The notes under the pieces were generated by a model. That model did not search any database and was not told where the DNA came from. It was given only the letters and a program-made list of their open reading frames with translations. The position numbers and the translations under genes are program-made. From Phycisphaerae bacterium (GTDB taxonomy: Bacteria > Planctomycetota > Phycisphaerae > UBA1845 > UTPLA1), in NCBI GenBank assembly GCA_016935885.1, contig JAFGQA010000406.1, forward strand, positions 17,356 through 81,355: DNA of 64,000 bases, read 5' to 3'. Every line of letters starts with the position of its first letter. The first letter of the stretch is position 1. Shown here one piece after another: positions 42,656-51,290 of the stretch.

Positions 42656-42709
42656 GTTTGAGAATGGTGGCACGATCTTGGTTGTGGCGCGATCAGAGTG
42701 GGATGTGTG

Positions 42710-42985
42710 ATGACGCGTAGCTTGAAGAAGGGGCCATTCGTCGATCCGCGGTTGCTGGAGAAGATCCAGAAGACGTCGGCGGCGAACAGCCACGAACCGA
42801 TCCGGACGTGGTCTCGAAGGTGCACGATCCCGCCGGAGTTTGTCGGGCGGACCTTCGAGGTGCACAACGGGAAGAACTTCATGAAGGTGTTTGTGACTGA
42901 GGACATGGTTGGTCATAAACTGGGCGAATTCAGCTTGACGCGGATATGGCGGGGACATACGCCGGCCAAGAAGCGTCAGAAGTAG
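42710..42985 (+). CDS. rpsS: 30S ribosomal protein S19
   Basis: The 91-residue protein starts [18 protein letters not shown] at the ATG at 42710. [19 protein letters not shown] and [17 protein letters not shown] are the conserved S19 blocks. It sits in the head of the small subunit with S13 near the A-site. Four upstream in-frame codons exist but are not conserved. Confidence 0.97.
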   Translation: MTRSLKKGPFVDPRLLEKIQKTSAANSHEPIRTWSRRCTIPPEFVGRTFEVHNGKNFMKVFVTEDMVGHKLGEFSLTRIWRGHTPAKKRQK

Positions 42986-43015
42986 CGGCAGCGTTGCGTA
43001 ATGGAGCCACGGCGG

Positions 43016-43357
43016 ATGGCGGTTTGGAAAGCGACCCATCGTTTTGCCCGGATCAGCCCACGGAAGGCCCGGCTGGTGACGGATCTGGTTGCGGGGCGTC
43101 ACGTTGACGAGGCCCTGGAACTGCTGAGGTTCACGGGGAAGCGGGCGAGCGCGTTTGTGGATAAAGTGGTTCGTTCGGCGATGGCAAATGCCGACGAACA
43201 AGAGGCAAACGTGCGTGCGTTGTACATTCATGAGGCCCGGGTGGACGAGGGGCCGACGATCAAGCGTTTTCGACCGAAGGACCGTGGCCGGGCGCACCCG
43301 ATCATGAAGCGGACCAGCCACATTGTGATAGCGGTCGGCGAAGGTCCGAGGGACTAA
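43016..43357 (+). CDS. rplV: 50S ribosomal protein L22
   Basis: The 113-residue protein starts MAVWKATHRFARISPRKARL; the ATG at 43016 has GGAG 9 bases before it. The ISPRKARLVTDLVAGRHV block and the C-terminal hairpin ending in RTSHIVIAV, which lines the exit tunnel and takes part in macrolide sensitivity, are present. It follows rpsS by 30 bases. Confidence 0.96.
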   Translation: MAVWKATHRFARISPRKARLVTDLVAGRHVDEALELLRFTGKRASAFVDKVVRSAMANADEQEANVRALYIHEARVDEGPTIKRFRPKDRGRAHPIMKRTSHIVIAVGEGPRD

Positions 43358-43363
43358 GGTACG

Positions 43364-44059
43364 ATGGGACAGAAGGTACATCCGACGGGTTTTCGCATCG
43401 GTGTCACGGAGGAGTGGCGGAGCCGATGGTTCGCCCCGAAGGCGGCGTTTGCGGAGTTTCTGATCGAGGATCACAAGATCCGCGAGTTGGTGGACAAGCT
43501 GCTGAACCGTACGCCGCCGTACGCCGGTTGCGCCAAGGTGGAGATCGAGCGGACGCGTAACGAGGTCAAGGTGGCGTTGGCGACGGCGCGGCCCGGTATG
43601 GTGATTGGCCCGAGAGGGGCGGAGGTGGACAAGCTGCGGGAATCGCTGGAAGACATGATCGACCGGAAGGTAAGCGTCAACATCAAGGAGATCAAGAATC
43701 CGGATTTGGAAGCGAAGTTGATCTCGTTGGACATCGCGGAGCAACTGAAGCGGCGAGCGAGTTTCCGGCGTGTGATGAAGATGCGATGCGACGCGGCGAT
43801 GGCTGCCGGCGCGTTGGGAGTGAAGATCATCTGCAAGGGCCGCCTTGGCGGAGCGGAGATGTCGCGGACCGAGCAACAGAAGCGTGGTTCGATCCCGCTG
43901 CAAACATTGCAGGCGCACGTGGATTACGCGTATACAGCAAGTCGGACGACGTACGGCACCATCGGGGTTCGCGTTTGGATCTACAAGGGGCGGTACGGAG
44001 AGGAGGTCCGTCCAGAGGAAGATCAGCGGCGAAGACCGGGGGGGCGGCGGCGGTTGTAG
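43364..44059 (+). CDS. rpsC: 30S ribosomal protein S3
   Basis: The 231-residue protein starts MGQKVHPTGFRIGVTEEWRS and has a type II KH domain with the GxxG loop as GPRG (GMVIGPRGAEV). The C-terminal domain carries GVRVWIYKGRYG and a basic tail. S3 contacts mRNA at the entry channel. It is 6 bases from rplV, the tight spacing typical of this operon. Confidence 0.97.
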   Translation: MGQKVHPTGFRIGVTEEWRSRWFAPKAAFAEFLIEDHKIRELVDKLLNRTPPYAGCAKVEIERTRNEVKVALATARPGMVIGPRGAEVDKLRESLEDMIDRKVSVNIKEIKNPDLEAKLISLDIAEQLKRRASFRRVMKMRCDAAMAAGALGVKIICKGRLGGAEMSRTEQQKRGSIPLQTLQAHVDYAYTASRTTYGTIGVRVWIYKGRYGEEVRPEEDQRRRPGGRRRL

Positions 44060-44125
44060 TGAAGGTTTCGAGGAAGCCAGCCCGTCGCGCCGGCGAGCGA
44101 CTGAAGGCGTCAGGGAGTCGAAGTC

Positions 44126-44545
44126 ATGGCAATGTTGCCAGCCAGGGTGAAGTACCGCAAGCAGCAGCGTGGCAAGATCCGCGGGAACGCGACGCGGGGG
44201 AACTTCGTGGCCTACGGGGATTACGGTTTGCAGGTTCTGCAACCGGGATGGCTCACCGCACGGCAAATAGAAGCGGGTCGGATGTGTGCGACGCACTTCC
44301 TTCACCGGCAGGGGCGTGTGATCATCCGGGTTTTTCCGCAGAAGAGTGTGTCAGGCAAGCCATTGGAGACCCGCATGGGCAAGGGCAAAGGGGAGCCCGA
44401 ATACTGGACGGCCGTCGTGAAGCCCGGGACGATTCTGTATGAGATCGCGGGCGTTGAGGAGGAGGTGGCCCGCCGGGCGTTGGCCCGCGTGGCCCACAAG
44501 ATGCCGTATCACTGTCGTTTTGTGAAGCGTCGTCACGGGTTGTAG
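44126..44545 (+). CDS. rplP: 50S ribosomal protein L16
   Basis: The 139-residue protein has MLPARVKYRKQQRGKIRG near its start and IIRVFPQKSVSGKPLETRMG in the middle. It contains the arginine loop near the peptidyl-transferase centre and helps accommodate tRNA. GGAG lies 8 bases before the first ATG, so the two extra residues MA are kept. The gap from rpsC is 66 bases. Confidence 0.96.
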   Translation: MAMLPARVKYRKQQRGKIRGNATRGNFVAYGDYGLQVLQPGWLTARQIEAGRMCATHFLHRQGRVIIRVFPQKSVSGKPLETRMGKGKGEPEYWTAVVKPGTILYEIAGVEEEVARRALARVAHKMPYHCRFVKRRHGL

Positions 44546-44562
44546 TCAGAGGTGTTGAGGCG

Positions 44563-44808
44563 ATGAAGATTTCCGACCTTCGCGAACTGAAGACCGAGGA
44601 GTTGCACGCGGAACTCGACCGGCTGCGGCGTCACGCGTTCGACCTGCGCAGCCAGAAGGTAACGGAGAAGCTGGGTGATCCGTCACAGTTGGGCAAGACG
44701 AAGCGTGATATCGCTCGCCTCTTCACGGTGTTGAAGGAGCGGGGGGAAGAGGACATCGAGCAGAAGCAGTACCATTTGGAGTCGATTGGGGTAGCGAAGA
44801 GATCGTAG
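44563..44808 (+). CDS. rpmC: 50S ribosomal protein L29
   Basis: The 81-residue protein is helical with the L29 pattern MKISDLRELKTEELHAEL and KRDIARLFTVLKER. It is longer than most L29 (about 65 residues) by a C-terminal EEDIEQKQYHLESIGVAKRS. L29 sits beside the tunnel exit next to L23. Confidence 0.92.
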   Translation: MKISDLRELKTEELHAELDRLRRHAFDLRSQKVTEKLGDPSQLGKTKRDIARLFTVLKERGEEDIEQKQYHLESIGVAKRS

Positions 44809-44871
44809 CGTCGCGGCCTGCGGACGATGGGTATGGTCTGATGTGGTGATTGGGGGCGAGTCGATTTAGCG

Positions 44872-45177
44872 ATGAGCGATGTAGATCAGGGTGAGACCGT
44901 GGAGCAGATCGCGACGACCAAGCGGACACTGCGCCGTCTGCGCATCGGCGTTGTGGAGAGCGACGTTCGCGACAAGACGATCAAGGTGCGTATCGATCGG
45001 TTGATGAGGCATCCGAAATACGGCAAGTACTTGAAGCGCCGGAGCATGCTTCATGCCCATGACGAGAAGAATGAGGCTTGCAACGGCGACGTTGTGGAGA
45101 TTATGGAGTGCCGGCCGATCAGCAAGACGAAGTCGTGGCGTTTGTCGAGAATCATTCGGAGGTTCGCCAAGTCGTAG
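44872..45177 (+). CDS. rpsQ: 30S ribosomal protein S17
   Basis: The 101-residue protein has an OB fold: RRLRIGVVESDVRDKTIKVR, RHPKYGKYLKRRSMLHAHDE and GDVVEIMECRPISKTKSW. The first about 20 residues are an extra lead, so the family core begins near residue 18. S17 binds 16S rRNA early in assembly. It follows rpmC by 63 bases. Confidence 0.95.
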   Translation: MSDVDQGETVEQIATTKRTLRRLRIGVVESDVRDKTIKVRIDRLMRHPKYGKYLKRRSMLHAHDEKNEACNGDVVEIMECRPISKTKSWRLSRIIRRFAKS

Positions 45178-45192
45178 CCAGGTAGTTGGAAG

Positions 45193-45606
45193 ATGATACA
45201 GGCTGAGAGCGTATTGGATATCGCCGACAACACAGGGGCGAAGCGGGCCATGGTAATCCGCGTGCTGGGTGGCTCGACTGGCCGGAAGCGGTTTAGCCGT
45301 CGCACCGCCGGTGTGGGCGATATCGTGGTTTGTACGGTGAAAAAGGCGTTGCCGAACAGCGATTACATGGCCGGCAACACCCGAAAGGAGCGCCAGAACC
45401 GGCGATTGGTGAAGGCGGTGGTGGTGCGGACGAGGTCGCCGGTGCGGCGTCGGGACGGCAGTTACGTCCGTTTTGACAGCAACGCCGCGGTGATCATTGA
45501 TGAAGAGAAGAACCCGAAAGGGACGCGTATTTTCGGCGCCGTGGCCCGCGAGCTTCGCGAGAAGGGCTTCATGAAGATCGTTTCGTTGGCCAGTGAGGTG
45601 GTCTAG
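45193..45606 (+). CDS. rplN: 50S ribosomal protein L14
   Basis: The 137-residue protein has the L14 blocks [36 protein letters not shown] and [20 protein letters not shown]. It is about 15 residues longer than the usual 122, due to short insertions around the first loops ([24 protein letters not shown]). Its TAG stop is directly followed by a family A element with no intervening base. Confidence 0.96.
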   Translation: MIQAESVLDIADNTGAKRAMVIRVLGGSTGRKRFSRRTAGVGDIVVCTVKKALPNSDYMAGNTRKERQNRRLVKAVVVRTRSPVRRRDGSYVRFDSNAAVIIDEEKNPKGTRIFGAVARELREKGFMKIVSLASEVV

Positions 45607-45704
45607 CAGCCCGTAGTAAAAGGGAAAACAGGGGTTCGGAAACGCCGTTCCTGACGGTGGAAACCACCGGCGAGACGCCGGTGCCACAGTTTGGCCACGG
45701 GCTG
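45607..45704. mobile_element. Family A palindromic element, copy 2, between rplN and rplX
   Basis: This 98-bp element begins CAGCCCGTAG and ends CCACGGGCTG and is about 90 percent identical to 2977-3075. It abuts the TAG stop of rplN. The left flank is CTAG and the right flank GTAG, so the 4-bp duplication has one mismatch here. The inner hairpin is CACCGGCG-AGA-CGCCGGTG. It lies inside an essential operon and could act as a terminator, attenuator or processing site. Confidence 0.78.
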
Positions 45705-45785
45705 GTAGGGGCTGTTGGCGGGCGGTGGCGGCGAGTGTTGGTGTTGGTTGGGAGTTGGTGCTGCGAGTAGTCCGGGGTAGACGGC

Positions 45786-46139
45786 ATGGCGGCAAAGGTT
45801 CGACAAGGTGACCGGGTCGAGGTGATGAGCGGGGCCCACAAGGGCGAGCAAGGCAAAGTCCTCCGCATCGATCCGAGGAAGCAACGTGTTCTGATCGAAG
45901 GGGTGAATCTGGTGTACCGGCACTTGCGCCAGAGCCGTCAGAATCCGCAGGGGGGCCGGATCCGGAAGGAAGCGTCGATCCACCTGTCGAACGTTCTGCC
46001 GGTGGACCCGAAGACGGGGCATGGCAGTCGCGTGCACTTTGAGGTTGAGCGAGACGAGAAGGGCAAGGTCGTGTCGAGGCGTCGTGTGACGCGTGGCGGG
46101 ACCGTCCTGGAGGATGTGAAGCCGACGTCGCGAAGGTAA
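45786..46139 (+). CDS. rplX: 50S ribosomal protein L24
   Basis: The 117-residue protein starts MAAKVRQGDRVEVMSGAHKG, which is a KOW motif, and contains RVLIEGVNLVYRHLRQS and the conserved SIHLSNVLPVDP. L24 starts 50S assembly. The gap from rplN is 179 bases because a family A element lies between them. The C-terminus is slightly longer than average. Confidence 0.95.
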   Translation: MAAKVRQGDRVEVMSGAHKGEQGKVLRIDPRKQRVLIEGVNLVYRHLRQSRQNPQGGRIRKEASIHLSNVLPVDPKTGHGSRVHFEVERDEKGKVVSRRRVTRGGTVLEDVKPTSRR

Positions 46140-46185
46140 TCGCGGAGATTGAGAAGGTCGGCGGAGGCCGTTAGCAGGGACAGCC

Positions 46186-46740
46186 ATGGTTCGGCTTTTA
46201 GAGCGGTATAAGTCAGAAGTTGTTCCGGCGTTGCAGGCGGAGCTGGGTCGCAAGAACGTGCTATCGATGCCGCGGCTGGAGAAGATCGTGGTTTCGATGG
46301 GGCTGGGCAAGTCGATCCAGGAGAAGCAGCGTCTTGAGTTGGCACAGAAGGAACTGGCGTTGATTACGGGCCAGCGGCCGATCGTATGTCCGGCCCGCAA
46401 GAGCGTGTCGAACTTCAAGCTGCGCCAGGGGATGAAGATCGGTGCAAAGGTGACACTGCGCGGCGGGCGGATGTACCAATTCCTGGACCGACTGATCAGT
46501 GTGGCGATTCCTCGTGTTCGCGACTTTCGCGGGTTGGACCCGAACAGTTTCGATGGTCGCGGGAACTACAGCATGGGGCTGACGGAACAGACGGTCTTTC
46601 CGGAAGTGGATCCGGACAAGGCTCAGTTTCAACAGGGCATGAACATCTCGCTGGTGACGACCGCCCGAAACGACAGCGAGGCTCGCCGGCTGTTGACACT
46701 GCTCGGGATGCCATTCCGGAAAGATGAGGCGCGTTCTTGA
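46186..46740 (+). CDS. rplE: 50S ribosomal protein L5
   Basis: The 184-residue protein has RLLERYKSEVVPALQAELGR and IVVSMGLGKSIQEK, then GRMYQFLDRLISVAIPRVRD and FDGRGNYSMGLTEQTVFPEV, the usual L5 blocks. L5 with L18 binds 5S rRNA and forms a bridge to the small subunit. The ATG follows CAGGGACAGCC. Confidence 0.96.
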   Translation: MVRLLERYKSEVVPALQAELGRKNVLSMPRLEKIVVSMGLGKSIQEKQRLELAQKELALITGQRPIVCPARKSVSNFKLRQGMKIGAKVTLRGGRMYQFLDRLISVAIPRVRDFRGLDPNSFDGRGNYSMGLTEQTVFPEVDPDKAQFQQGMNISLVTTARNDSEARRLLTLLGMPFRKDEARS

Positions 46741-46845
46741 TGCGGCCAGGGGGCGCGGGGGCGGCGAGCGCCGGCCCGTGAGGTACCGTCTTCTGGGTGT
46801 TGCGGACCTGTCAGGGTTGATTGGCGTTTTGGGAGCAAGCCACGT

Positions 46846-47031
46846 ATGGCAAGAAAGGCGTTGAGGATCAAGGCGGAGCAGAAGCCGAAGTTCGGTGTGC
46901 GTAAGTACACGCGGTGCCAGGTGTGCGGTCGGTCGAGGGCGGTGTACCGCAAGTTCCGATTGTGCCGGATTTGCTTCAGGACCATGGCGCTTGAGGGAAG
47001 GATACCTGGAGTTCGGAAGGCAAGTTGGTGA
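46846..47031 (+). CDS. rpsN: 30S ribosomal protein S14, zinc-binding type
   Basis: The 61-residue protein is the short, zinc-binding S14 with C24-x2-C27 and C40-x2-C43 ([20 protein letters not shown], cysteines at both ends). The ending GVRKASW is conserved. It lies 105 bases after rplE and is followed by an octamer repeat in the gap to rpsH. Confidence 0.97.
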   Translation: MARKALRIKAEQKPKFGVRKYTRCQVCGRSRAVYRKFRLCRICFRTMALEGRIPGVRKASW

Positions 47032-47040
47032 TTCAGGGAG

Positions 47041-47096
47041 ACGTCGAGACATCGAAACGTCAAACCGCCGAGATGTGGAGGCGTTGAGACGTCGGA
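47041..47096. repeat. Octamer tandem repeat between rpsN and rpsH
   Basis: Seven consecutive 8-base units related to ACGTCGAG occupy 47041-47096: ACGTCGAG, ACATCGAA, ACGTCAAA, CCGCCGAG, ATGTGGAG, GCGTTGAG and ACGTCGGA. It begins 10 bases after the rpsN stop and ends about 30 bases before rpsH. It is decayed but the phase is kept. Confidence 0.65.
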
Positions 47097-47125
47097 ATAG
47101 ATGAGACGCTTGAGGCTAGAGCAGC

Positions 47126-47521
47126 ATGTGGAGTGATCCGGTCGCCGATTTGCTAACGCGCATACGCAACGCGGTGCGCAATCGTGCCGAGAGTGTGAAG
47201 GCGCCGCGGAGCGGCCTGAAGCTGGCGATCTGCCAGGTTCTGAAGGAGGAGGGGTATATTGCCGAGGTCGAGGAGATCGAGGACAACAAGCAAGGGATGC
47301 TGCGCATCACGTTGAAGTACGGTCCGCGAGGCGAGCAGGTGCTGACTCGTCTTCAGCGTGAGAGTAAGGGAGGTTGCCGGAAGTACGTCGGCGTGGACGA
47401 GATCCCGGAGGTCTTGAATGGGCTTGGCATCGCGGTTCTGTCGACGAGCAGAGGCGTGATGAGCGACCGGAAATGTCGCGAGCATCGCGTGGGCGGCGAG
47501 TTGCTCTGTACGGTCTATTGA
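47126..47521 (+). CDS. rpsH: 30S ribosomal protein S8
   Basis: The 131-residue protein has SDPVADLLTRIRNAVRN at the start and IAVLSTSRGVMSDRKCREH near the end, where SxSxGxxx is the RNA-binding loop. S8 is a primary binder of the 16S rRNA central domain and in some bacteria represses the spc operon. The reading ends 23 bases before rplF. Confidence 0.96.
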   Translation: MWSDPVADLLTRIRNAVRNRAESVKAPRSGLKLAICQVLKEEGYIAEVEEIEDNKQGMLRITLKYGPRGEQVLTRLQRESKGGCRKYVGVDEIPEVLNGLGIAVLSTSRGVMSDRKCREHRVGGELLCTVY

Positions 47522-47544
47522 ATCGGCCGCGTGAGGGACAAGAG

Positions 47545-48123
47545 ATGTCGCGTATCGGGAAGAAACTGATCCCGCTGTCTCCGGGAGTCAAAGTAGAGAT
47601 CAAGGACAAGATGGTGAGTGTGGCGGGGCCGAAGGGGTCCTTGTCCTGGTCGCACCCGGCGAGTGTTTCGGTGATCCACGATGGGAGTGCGAACGTCTTG
47701 CGTGTGACGCGAGCTTCGGATTCGGCGACGTGCCGAGCGCTGCACGGCATGACGCGTGCGTTGATCAACAACATGGTGGTCGGCGTGAGTACTGGCTACG
47801 AACGGAAGCTGGAGATTTACGGGACGGGTTACAATTGTTCCGTATCGGGTCCGACGCTGGAGTTGAACTGTGGATATTCACATCCGGTGCGCCTGTCGAT
47901 CCCCCAGGGTGTGAAGGTGAACATAGACGTTCCGGCGACGAGAGGCGATGAGACCCCGGCCAGGCTGACGGTAACCGGGATCGACAAGCAAGTCGTGGGG
48001 CAGTTCGTGAGAACGATCAAGGATGTCCGGCACCCAGAGCCGTACAAGGGTAAGGGAATCCGGTACGCGGGAGAGAAGATTCGCAGGAAGGCGGGCAAGG
48101 CTTTTGCCGGCGCAGGTGGCTAA
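47545..48123 (+). CDS. rplF: 50S ribosomal protein L6
   Basis: The 192-residue protein starts MSRIGKKLIPLSPGVKVEIK at 47545; an upstream open frame overlaps rpsH and is not L6. Two repeats of the L6 fold follow, with GPKGSLSW and the C-terminal RHPEPYKGKGIRYAGEKIR. L6 lies near the elongation-factor binding site. Confidence 0.96.
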   Translation: MSRIGKKLIPLSPGVKVEIKDKMVSVAGPKGSLSWSHPASVSVIHDGSANVLRVTRASDSATCRALHGMTRALINNMVVGVSTGYERKLEIYGTGYNCSVSGPTLELNCGYSHPVRLSIPQGVKVNIDVPATRGDETPARLTVTGIDKQVVGQFVRTIKDVRHPEPYKGKGIRYAGEKIRRKAGKAFAGAGG

Positions 48124-48231
48124 GCGCGGCTTTCAAAACGCTTGTGACACCGCCGCGAAAGGCGGTGACGAGATACGCGAGATGCATGAGCCGCAGGAGT
48201 CATAGGACGCACGCCGAGTAGTGGTGAGGCA

Positions 48232-48600
48232 ATGAAAACGAGCGAACTGAAGTTGGCGCGACGTGGGCGTCGTCGGCGTCGTGTTCGGCGGAGGGTGTTC
48301 GGCACGCCGGATCGCCCACGGCTGACCGTCTCCCGCAGCCTGAAGCACGTGTGTGCGCAGTTGATCGATGACATGAGCGGTCGCACGCTCTGTTCCGCTG
48401 GGACGAATGGCAAATCGCTGGCCGCTCAGATCAAGTACGGGGGCAACTGCGAGGCGGCGAAGGTTGTGGGCCAGTTGCTTGGGAAGCGGGCCCGGATGCA
48501 GGGTATTCGCAGGGTGGCGTTCGACCGCAACGGCTACAGGTTTCACGGGCGTGTGAAAGCACTGGCCGAGGCGGCGAGAGAGACCGGTTTGGAGTTTTGA
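48232..48600 (+). CDS. rplR: 50S ribosomal protein L18
   Basis: The 122-residue protein has a very basic start ([20 protein letters not shown]), then [20 protein letters not shown] and [20 protein letters not shown], the L18 core that binds 5S rRNA with L5. It is 108 bases after rplF. Confidence 0.95.
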   Translation: MKTSELKLARRGRRRRRVRRRVFGTPDRPRLTVSRSLKHVCAQLIDDMSGRTLCSAGTNGKSLAAQIKYGGNCEAAKVVGQLLGKRARMQGIRRVAFDRNGYRFHGRVKALAEAARETGLEF

Positions 48601-48654
48601 CGAGGCGCCGGCTGGGCGGCGGCGGGTTGGATTCTACAATCGCAGGTGTAACTG

Positions 48655-49176
48655 ATGGCGATACGCCGGGGACCAAAGAGAAGTGACGTCAAGGAGCCTC
48701 GCGAAGGCCCGGAGTACGACGACGTCGTCGTGAAGGTGTACCGTTGCTCGAAGGTAGTGAAGGGTGGCCGTCGGTTCAGTTTTGCGGCGTTGGTCGTGGT
48801 CGGTGACCGGAATGGCCGCGTGGGAGTTGGCTACGGCAAGGCGAACGAAGTGCCGTCCGCGGTGGAGAAGGGCCGGAAGCAGGCGACGCGGGCGCTTCAG
48901 CCGATCTCGCTTCAAGGGCCGACGATCCCCCATGCCGTTACGGGACATTTCGGTTCGAGCATGGTATGTCTTCTGCCGGCCAGTGCCGGTACGGGCGTCA
49001 TCGCGGGGGCGAGCGTGCGTGCGGTCCTGGCGTTGGCAGGCGTGCATGACTGCCTGACGAAGTCGTACGGTTCGACAAGTGCAAAGAACCTGGTCAAGGC
49101 CACGTTGAACGCCCTGAGGTCCATGCGTACCCGGGAGACGATCGAGGGCCTACGGGGCGTGTCGATCGCGAGCTGA
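48655..49176 (+). CDS. rpsE: 30S ribosomal protein S5
   Basis: The 173-residue protein has VVKVYRCSKVVKGGRRFSFA, the RNA-binding loop VGVGYGKANEVPSAVEKGR and AGTGVIAGASVRAVLALAGV. S5 affects decoding accuracy. The next gene is rplO; rpmD (L30), which often lies between them, is absent from the 19-base gap. Confidence 0.96.
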   Translation: MAIRRGPKRSDVKEPREGPEYDDVVVKVYRCSKVVKGGRRFSFAALVVVGDRNGRVGVGYGKANEVPSAVEKGRKQATRALQPISLQGPTIPHAVTGHFGSSMVCLLPASAGTGVIAGASVRAVLALAGVHDCLTKSYGSTSAKNLVKATLNALRSMRTRETIEGLRGVSIAS

Positions 49177-49195
49177 GAGACCTTCAGAGAGTACC

Positions 49196-49792
49196 ATGAA
49201 CATCACGGACATCACGACGAAGGCAGGCGCCAAGAAGCATCGCAAGCGAGTGGGCCGGGGTGAGGCGAGTGGCCGGGGCAAGACTTGCGGGCGCGGTCAT
49301 AAGGGGGCCGGCGCCCGGGCCGGCGCGCGCAAGGAAACGCTTAGGGAGGGCGGGATGTTTCCGTTGTTCCGCCGCCTGCCGAAATTCGGCTTCAACAACG
49401 CCCAGTTCCGGACGGAATACCAGATCGTCAACGTGGGGGATTTGGACGAGAGATTCGATGACGGTGGCCACGTGACCGCGGGTTCGTTAGAGGAGGCCGG
49501 GTTGATTGGCGATCGCAAGGATCTGGTGAAGATCCTGGGCGATGGTGAACTGAAGAAGAAGTTGGTTGTGGAGGCGCACCGGTTCAGTGCATCGGCGGCC
49601 GCGAAGATTGAAGGGCCCGGCGGCACGGTGACGTGGCTTGGTCCGAAGCCAAAGAAGAAGTTCGTGAAGCGTCCAAAGGCAGAGGCAGAGGCCTCGACGC
49701 AGGGCGAGAAGGGCAAAGGCAGAGGGAAGGAACAGAAGAAGAAGAAGAAAGAAGGAGGCAAGGGAGAAGGAGGGTCGGAAGAGCCGGGCTAG
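49196..49792 (+). CDS. rplO: 50S ribosomal protein L15 with lysine-rich C-terminal extension
   Basis: The 198-residue protein has the L15 core, KKHRKRVGRGEASGRGKTCG and GGMFPLFRRLPKFGFNN. Family members have about 145-150 residues. The last about 45 residues are a low-complexity tail rich in lysine, glycine and glutamate (EQKKKKKEGGKGEGGSEEPG), suggestive of a disordered extension that could touch rRNA. It is followed by secY after about 106 bases. Confidence 0.95.
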   Translation: MNITDITTKAGAKKHRKRVGRGEASGRGKTCGRGHKGAGARAGARKETLREGGMFPLFRRLPKFGFNNAQFRTEYQIVNVGDLDERFDDGGHVTAGSLEEAGLIGDRKDLVKILGDGELKKKLVVEAHRFSASAAAKIEGPGGTVTWLGPKPKKKFVKRPKAEAEASTQGEKGKGRGKEQKKKKKEGGKGEGGSEEPG

Positions 49793-49898
49793 CGGCGGAC
49801 CGTGTCGGTTCTGGCCAGATGGTCTTGAAGCTGTCTGACCTCATCTGGCCAAGAGCGATACGTGTGGTTTGTGGCGGCAGACGGGATACGGTGGCAGC

Positions 49899-51290
49899 AT
49901 GTTTCAGGCATTCATCAACATCTTCAAGGTCCCGGATCTTCGCAACAAGATCCTGTTCACGCTGGGCCTGTTGGCAGTGTATCGGGTCGGTTTCTACGTG
50001 CCGCTTCCGGGCGTGGATCAGGACGCGCTGACCTCCTACTTCAAGAATCTCGGGGGCGGCGGGGGCGGCGGTCTTCAGCAGTTGACCGAGTACTTCGCCA
50101 TGTTCACCGGGGGGAACCTTCAGCAGAGCACGATTTTCGGTTTGGGGATCATGCCGTACATTTCGGCGTCGATCATTCTGCAGTTGTTGGGGACCGTGGT
50201 TCCGGCGTTGGAGAAGCTGCGTAAGGAGGGACAGGCGGGGCAGAAGAAGATTCAGGAGTACACGCGTTACCTGACAGTGGGCATCTGTCTGATCCAGGCG
50301 ATGTTCTGGCTGAAATTCATCCAGGGCGGCCAGATGGTCTACGCCGAGTACAGCGACATCGCCAGCAGCTTCTGGCCCACGCTTTGCTTCTGGCTGATCG
50401 GCGTCATCGGGATGACGGCGGGGACGGTCTTCCTGATGTGGCTGGGAGAGCAGATTGACGAATACGGGATCGGGAACGGGATCAGCCTGATCATCATGGC
50501 GGGCATCGTGGCCCGAATGCCCAATGCGGTGATCATGGTGATCCAGAACGCGTCGATCGACGTGGGCGGGGAGGCCCAATTCGGTCCGGGCAAGATCGTG
50601 TTCCTGCTGCTCGCATTCGTGGGTGTCGTGGCCGGGTCGATCCTGATTACACAGGGGCAGCGGCGGATTCCCATTCAGCAGGCCAAGCAGACGCGTGGTC
50701 GGCGGGTTTACGGCGGCCAGCGTCAGTACCTGCCGCTGCGTGTGAACCATGGCGGCGTGATGCCGATCATCTTCGCCAGCAGTCTGTTGATCTTCCCGGG
50801 GCTGTTTCTTGACTGGCTCGCCAAGATGTTCCCGGCCAGCGGCTTTCTGAGCATGTTGGCGTCGGAGTTCAACAGATCGAGTTTTCTGTACGCGGCGAGC
50901 TATGTGGCGCTGGTGTACTTCTTCGCGTACTTCTGGACGACCGTTCAGTTTCAGCCCAAGGATATGGCCATTCAGTTGCGGGACTACGGGAGCTTCATCC
51001 CGGGGCTCCGGCCGGGCAAGCGTACCGCTGAGTACCTTGAGACGGTGATGACGCGTATCACGTACGTGGGCGCCGGGTTCCTAGCGGCGATTGCGATCAT
51101 CCCGCAGGTGATCGCCGGCGCGTTGGACATACCACTCATGGTTTCGTCGTTCCTTGGCGGGACGGGGTTGCTGATTGTCGTGAGCGTCGGGCTTGACCTT
51201 GTGCAGCGGATCGAGGCGAACCTGATCATGCGGAACTACGGCGGCTTCCTCGGGGACGGCGGTGGTTCAAGGATTAAGGGGTCACGGTAG
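49899..51290 (+). CDS. secY: Protein translocase subunit SecY
   Basis: The 463-residue protein starts MFQAFINIFKVPDLRNKILF at 49899; ten in-frame codons before it are not conserved. It has about ten hydrophobic segments, GLGIMPYISASIILQLL in helix 2 and the cytoplasmic loop with QRRIPIQQAKQTRGRR. It forms the Sec channel of the inner membrane. The glycine run in the first periplasmic loop (GGGGGGG) is unusual. Its TAG stop overlaps the GTG of adk by one base. Confidence 0.97.
   Translation: MFQAFINIFKVPDLRNKILFTLGLLAVYRVGFYVPLPGVDQDALTSYFKNLGGGGGGGLQQLTEYFAMFTGGNLQQSTIFGLGIMPYISASIILQLLGTVVPALEKLRKEGQAGQKKIQEYTRYLTVGICLIQAMFWLKFIQGGQMVYAEYSDIASSFWPTLCFWLIGVIGMTAGTVFLMWLGEQIDEYGIGNGISLIIMAGIVARMPNAVIMVIQNASIDVGGEAQFGPGKIVFLLLAFVGVVAGSILITQGQRRIPIQQAKQTRGRRVYGGQRQYLPLRVNHGGVMPIIFASSLLIFPGLFLDWLAKMFPASGFLSMLASEFNRSSFLYAASYVALVYFFAYFWTTVQFQPKDMAIQLRDYGSFIPGLRPGKRTAEYLETVMTRITYVGAGFLAAIAIIPQVIAGALDIPLMVSSFLGGTGLLIVVSVGLDLVQRIEANLIMRNYGGFLGDGGGSRIKGSR

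Noticed and set aside
42584..44305. Leftward open frame of about 570 codons across rplB, rpsS, rplV, rpsC and rplP
   Set aside because: It runs antisense to five certain ribosomal genes and has no recognisable domain.
47374..47544. Upstream extension of rplF
   Set aside because: The extra codons overlap rpsH in another frame and have no L6 similarity; a conserved MSRIGKK start is at 47545.
49584..50750. Leftward open frame of about 390 codons opposite rplO and secY
   Set aside because: Antisense to SecY, histidine- and proline-rich, no family resemblance.
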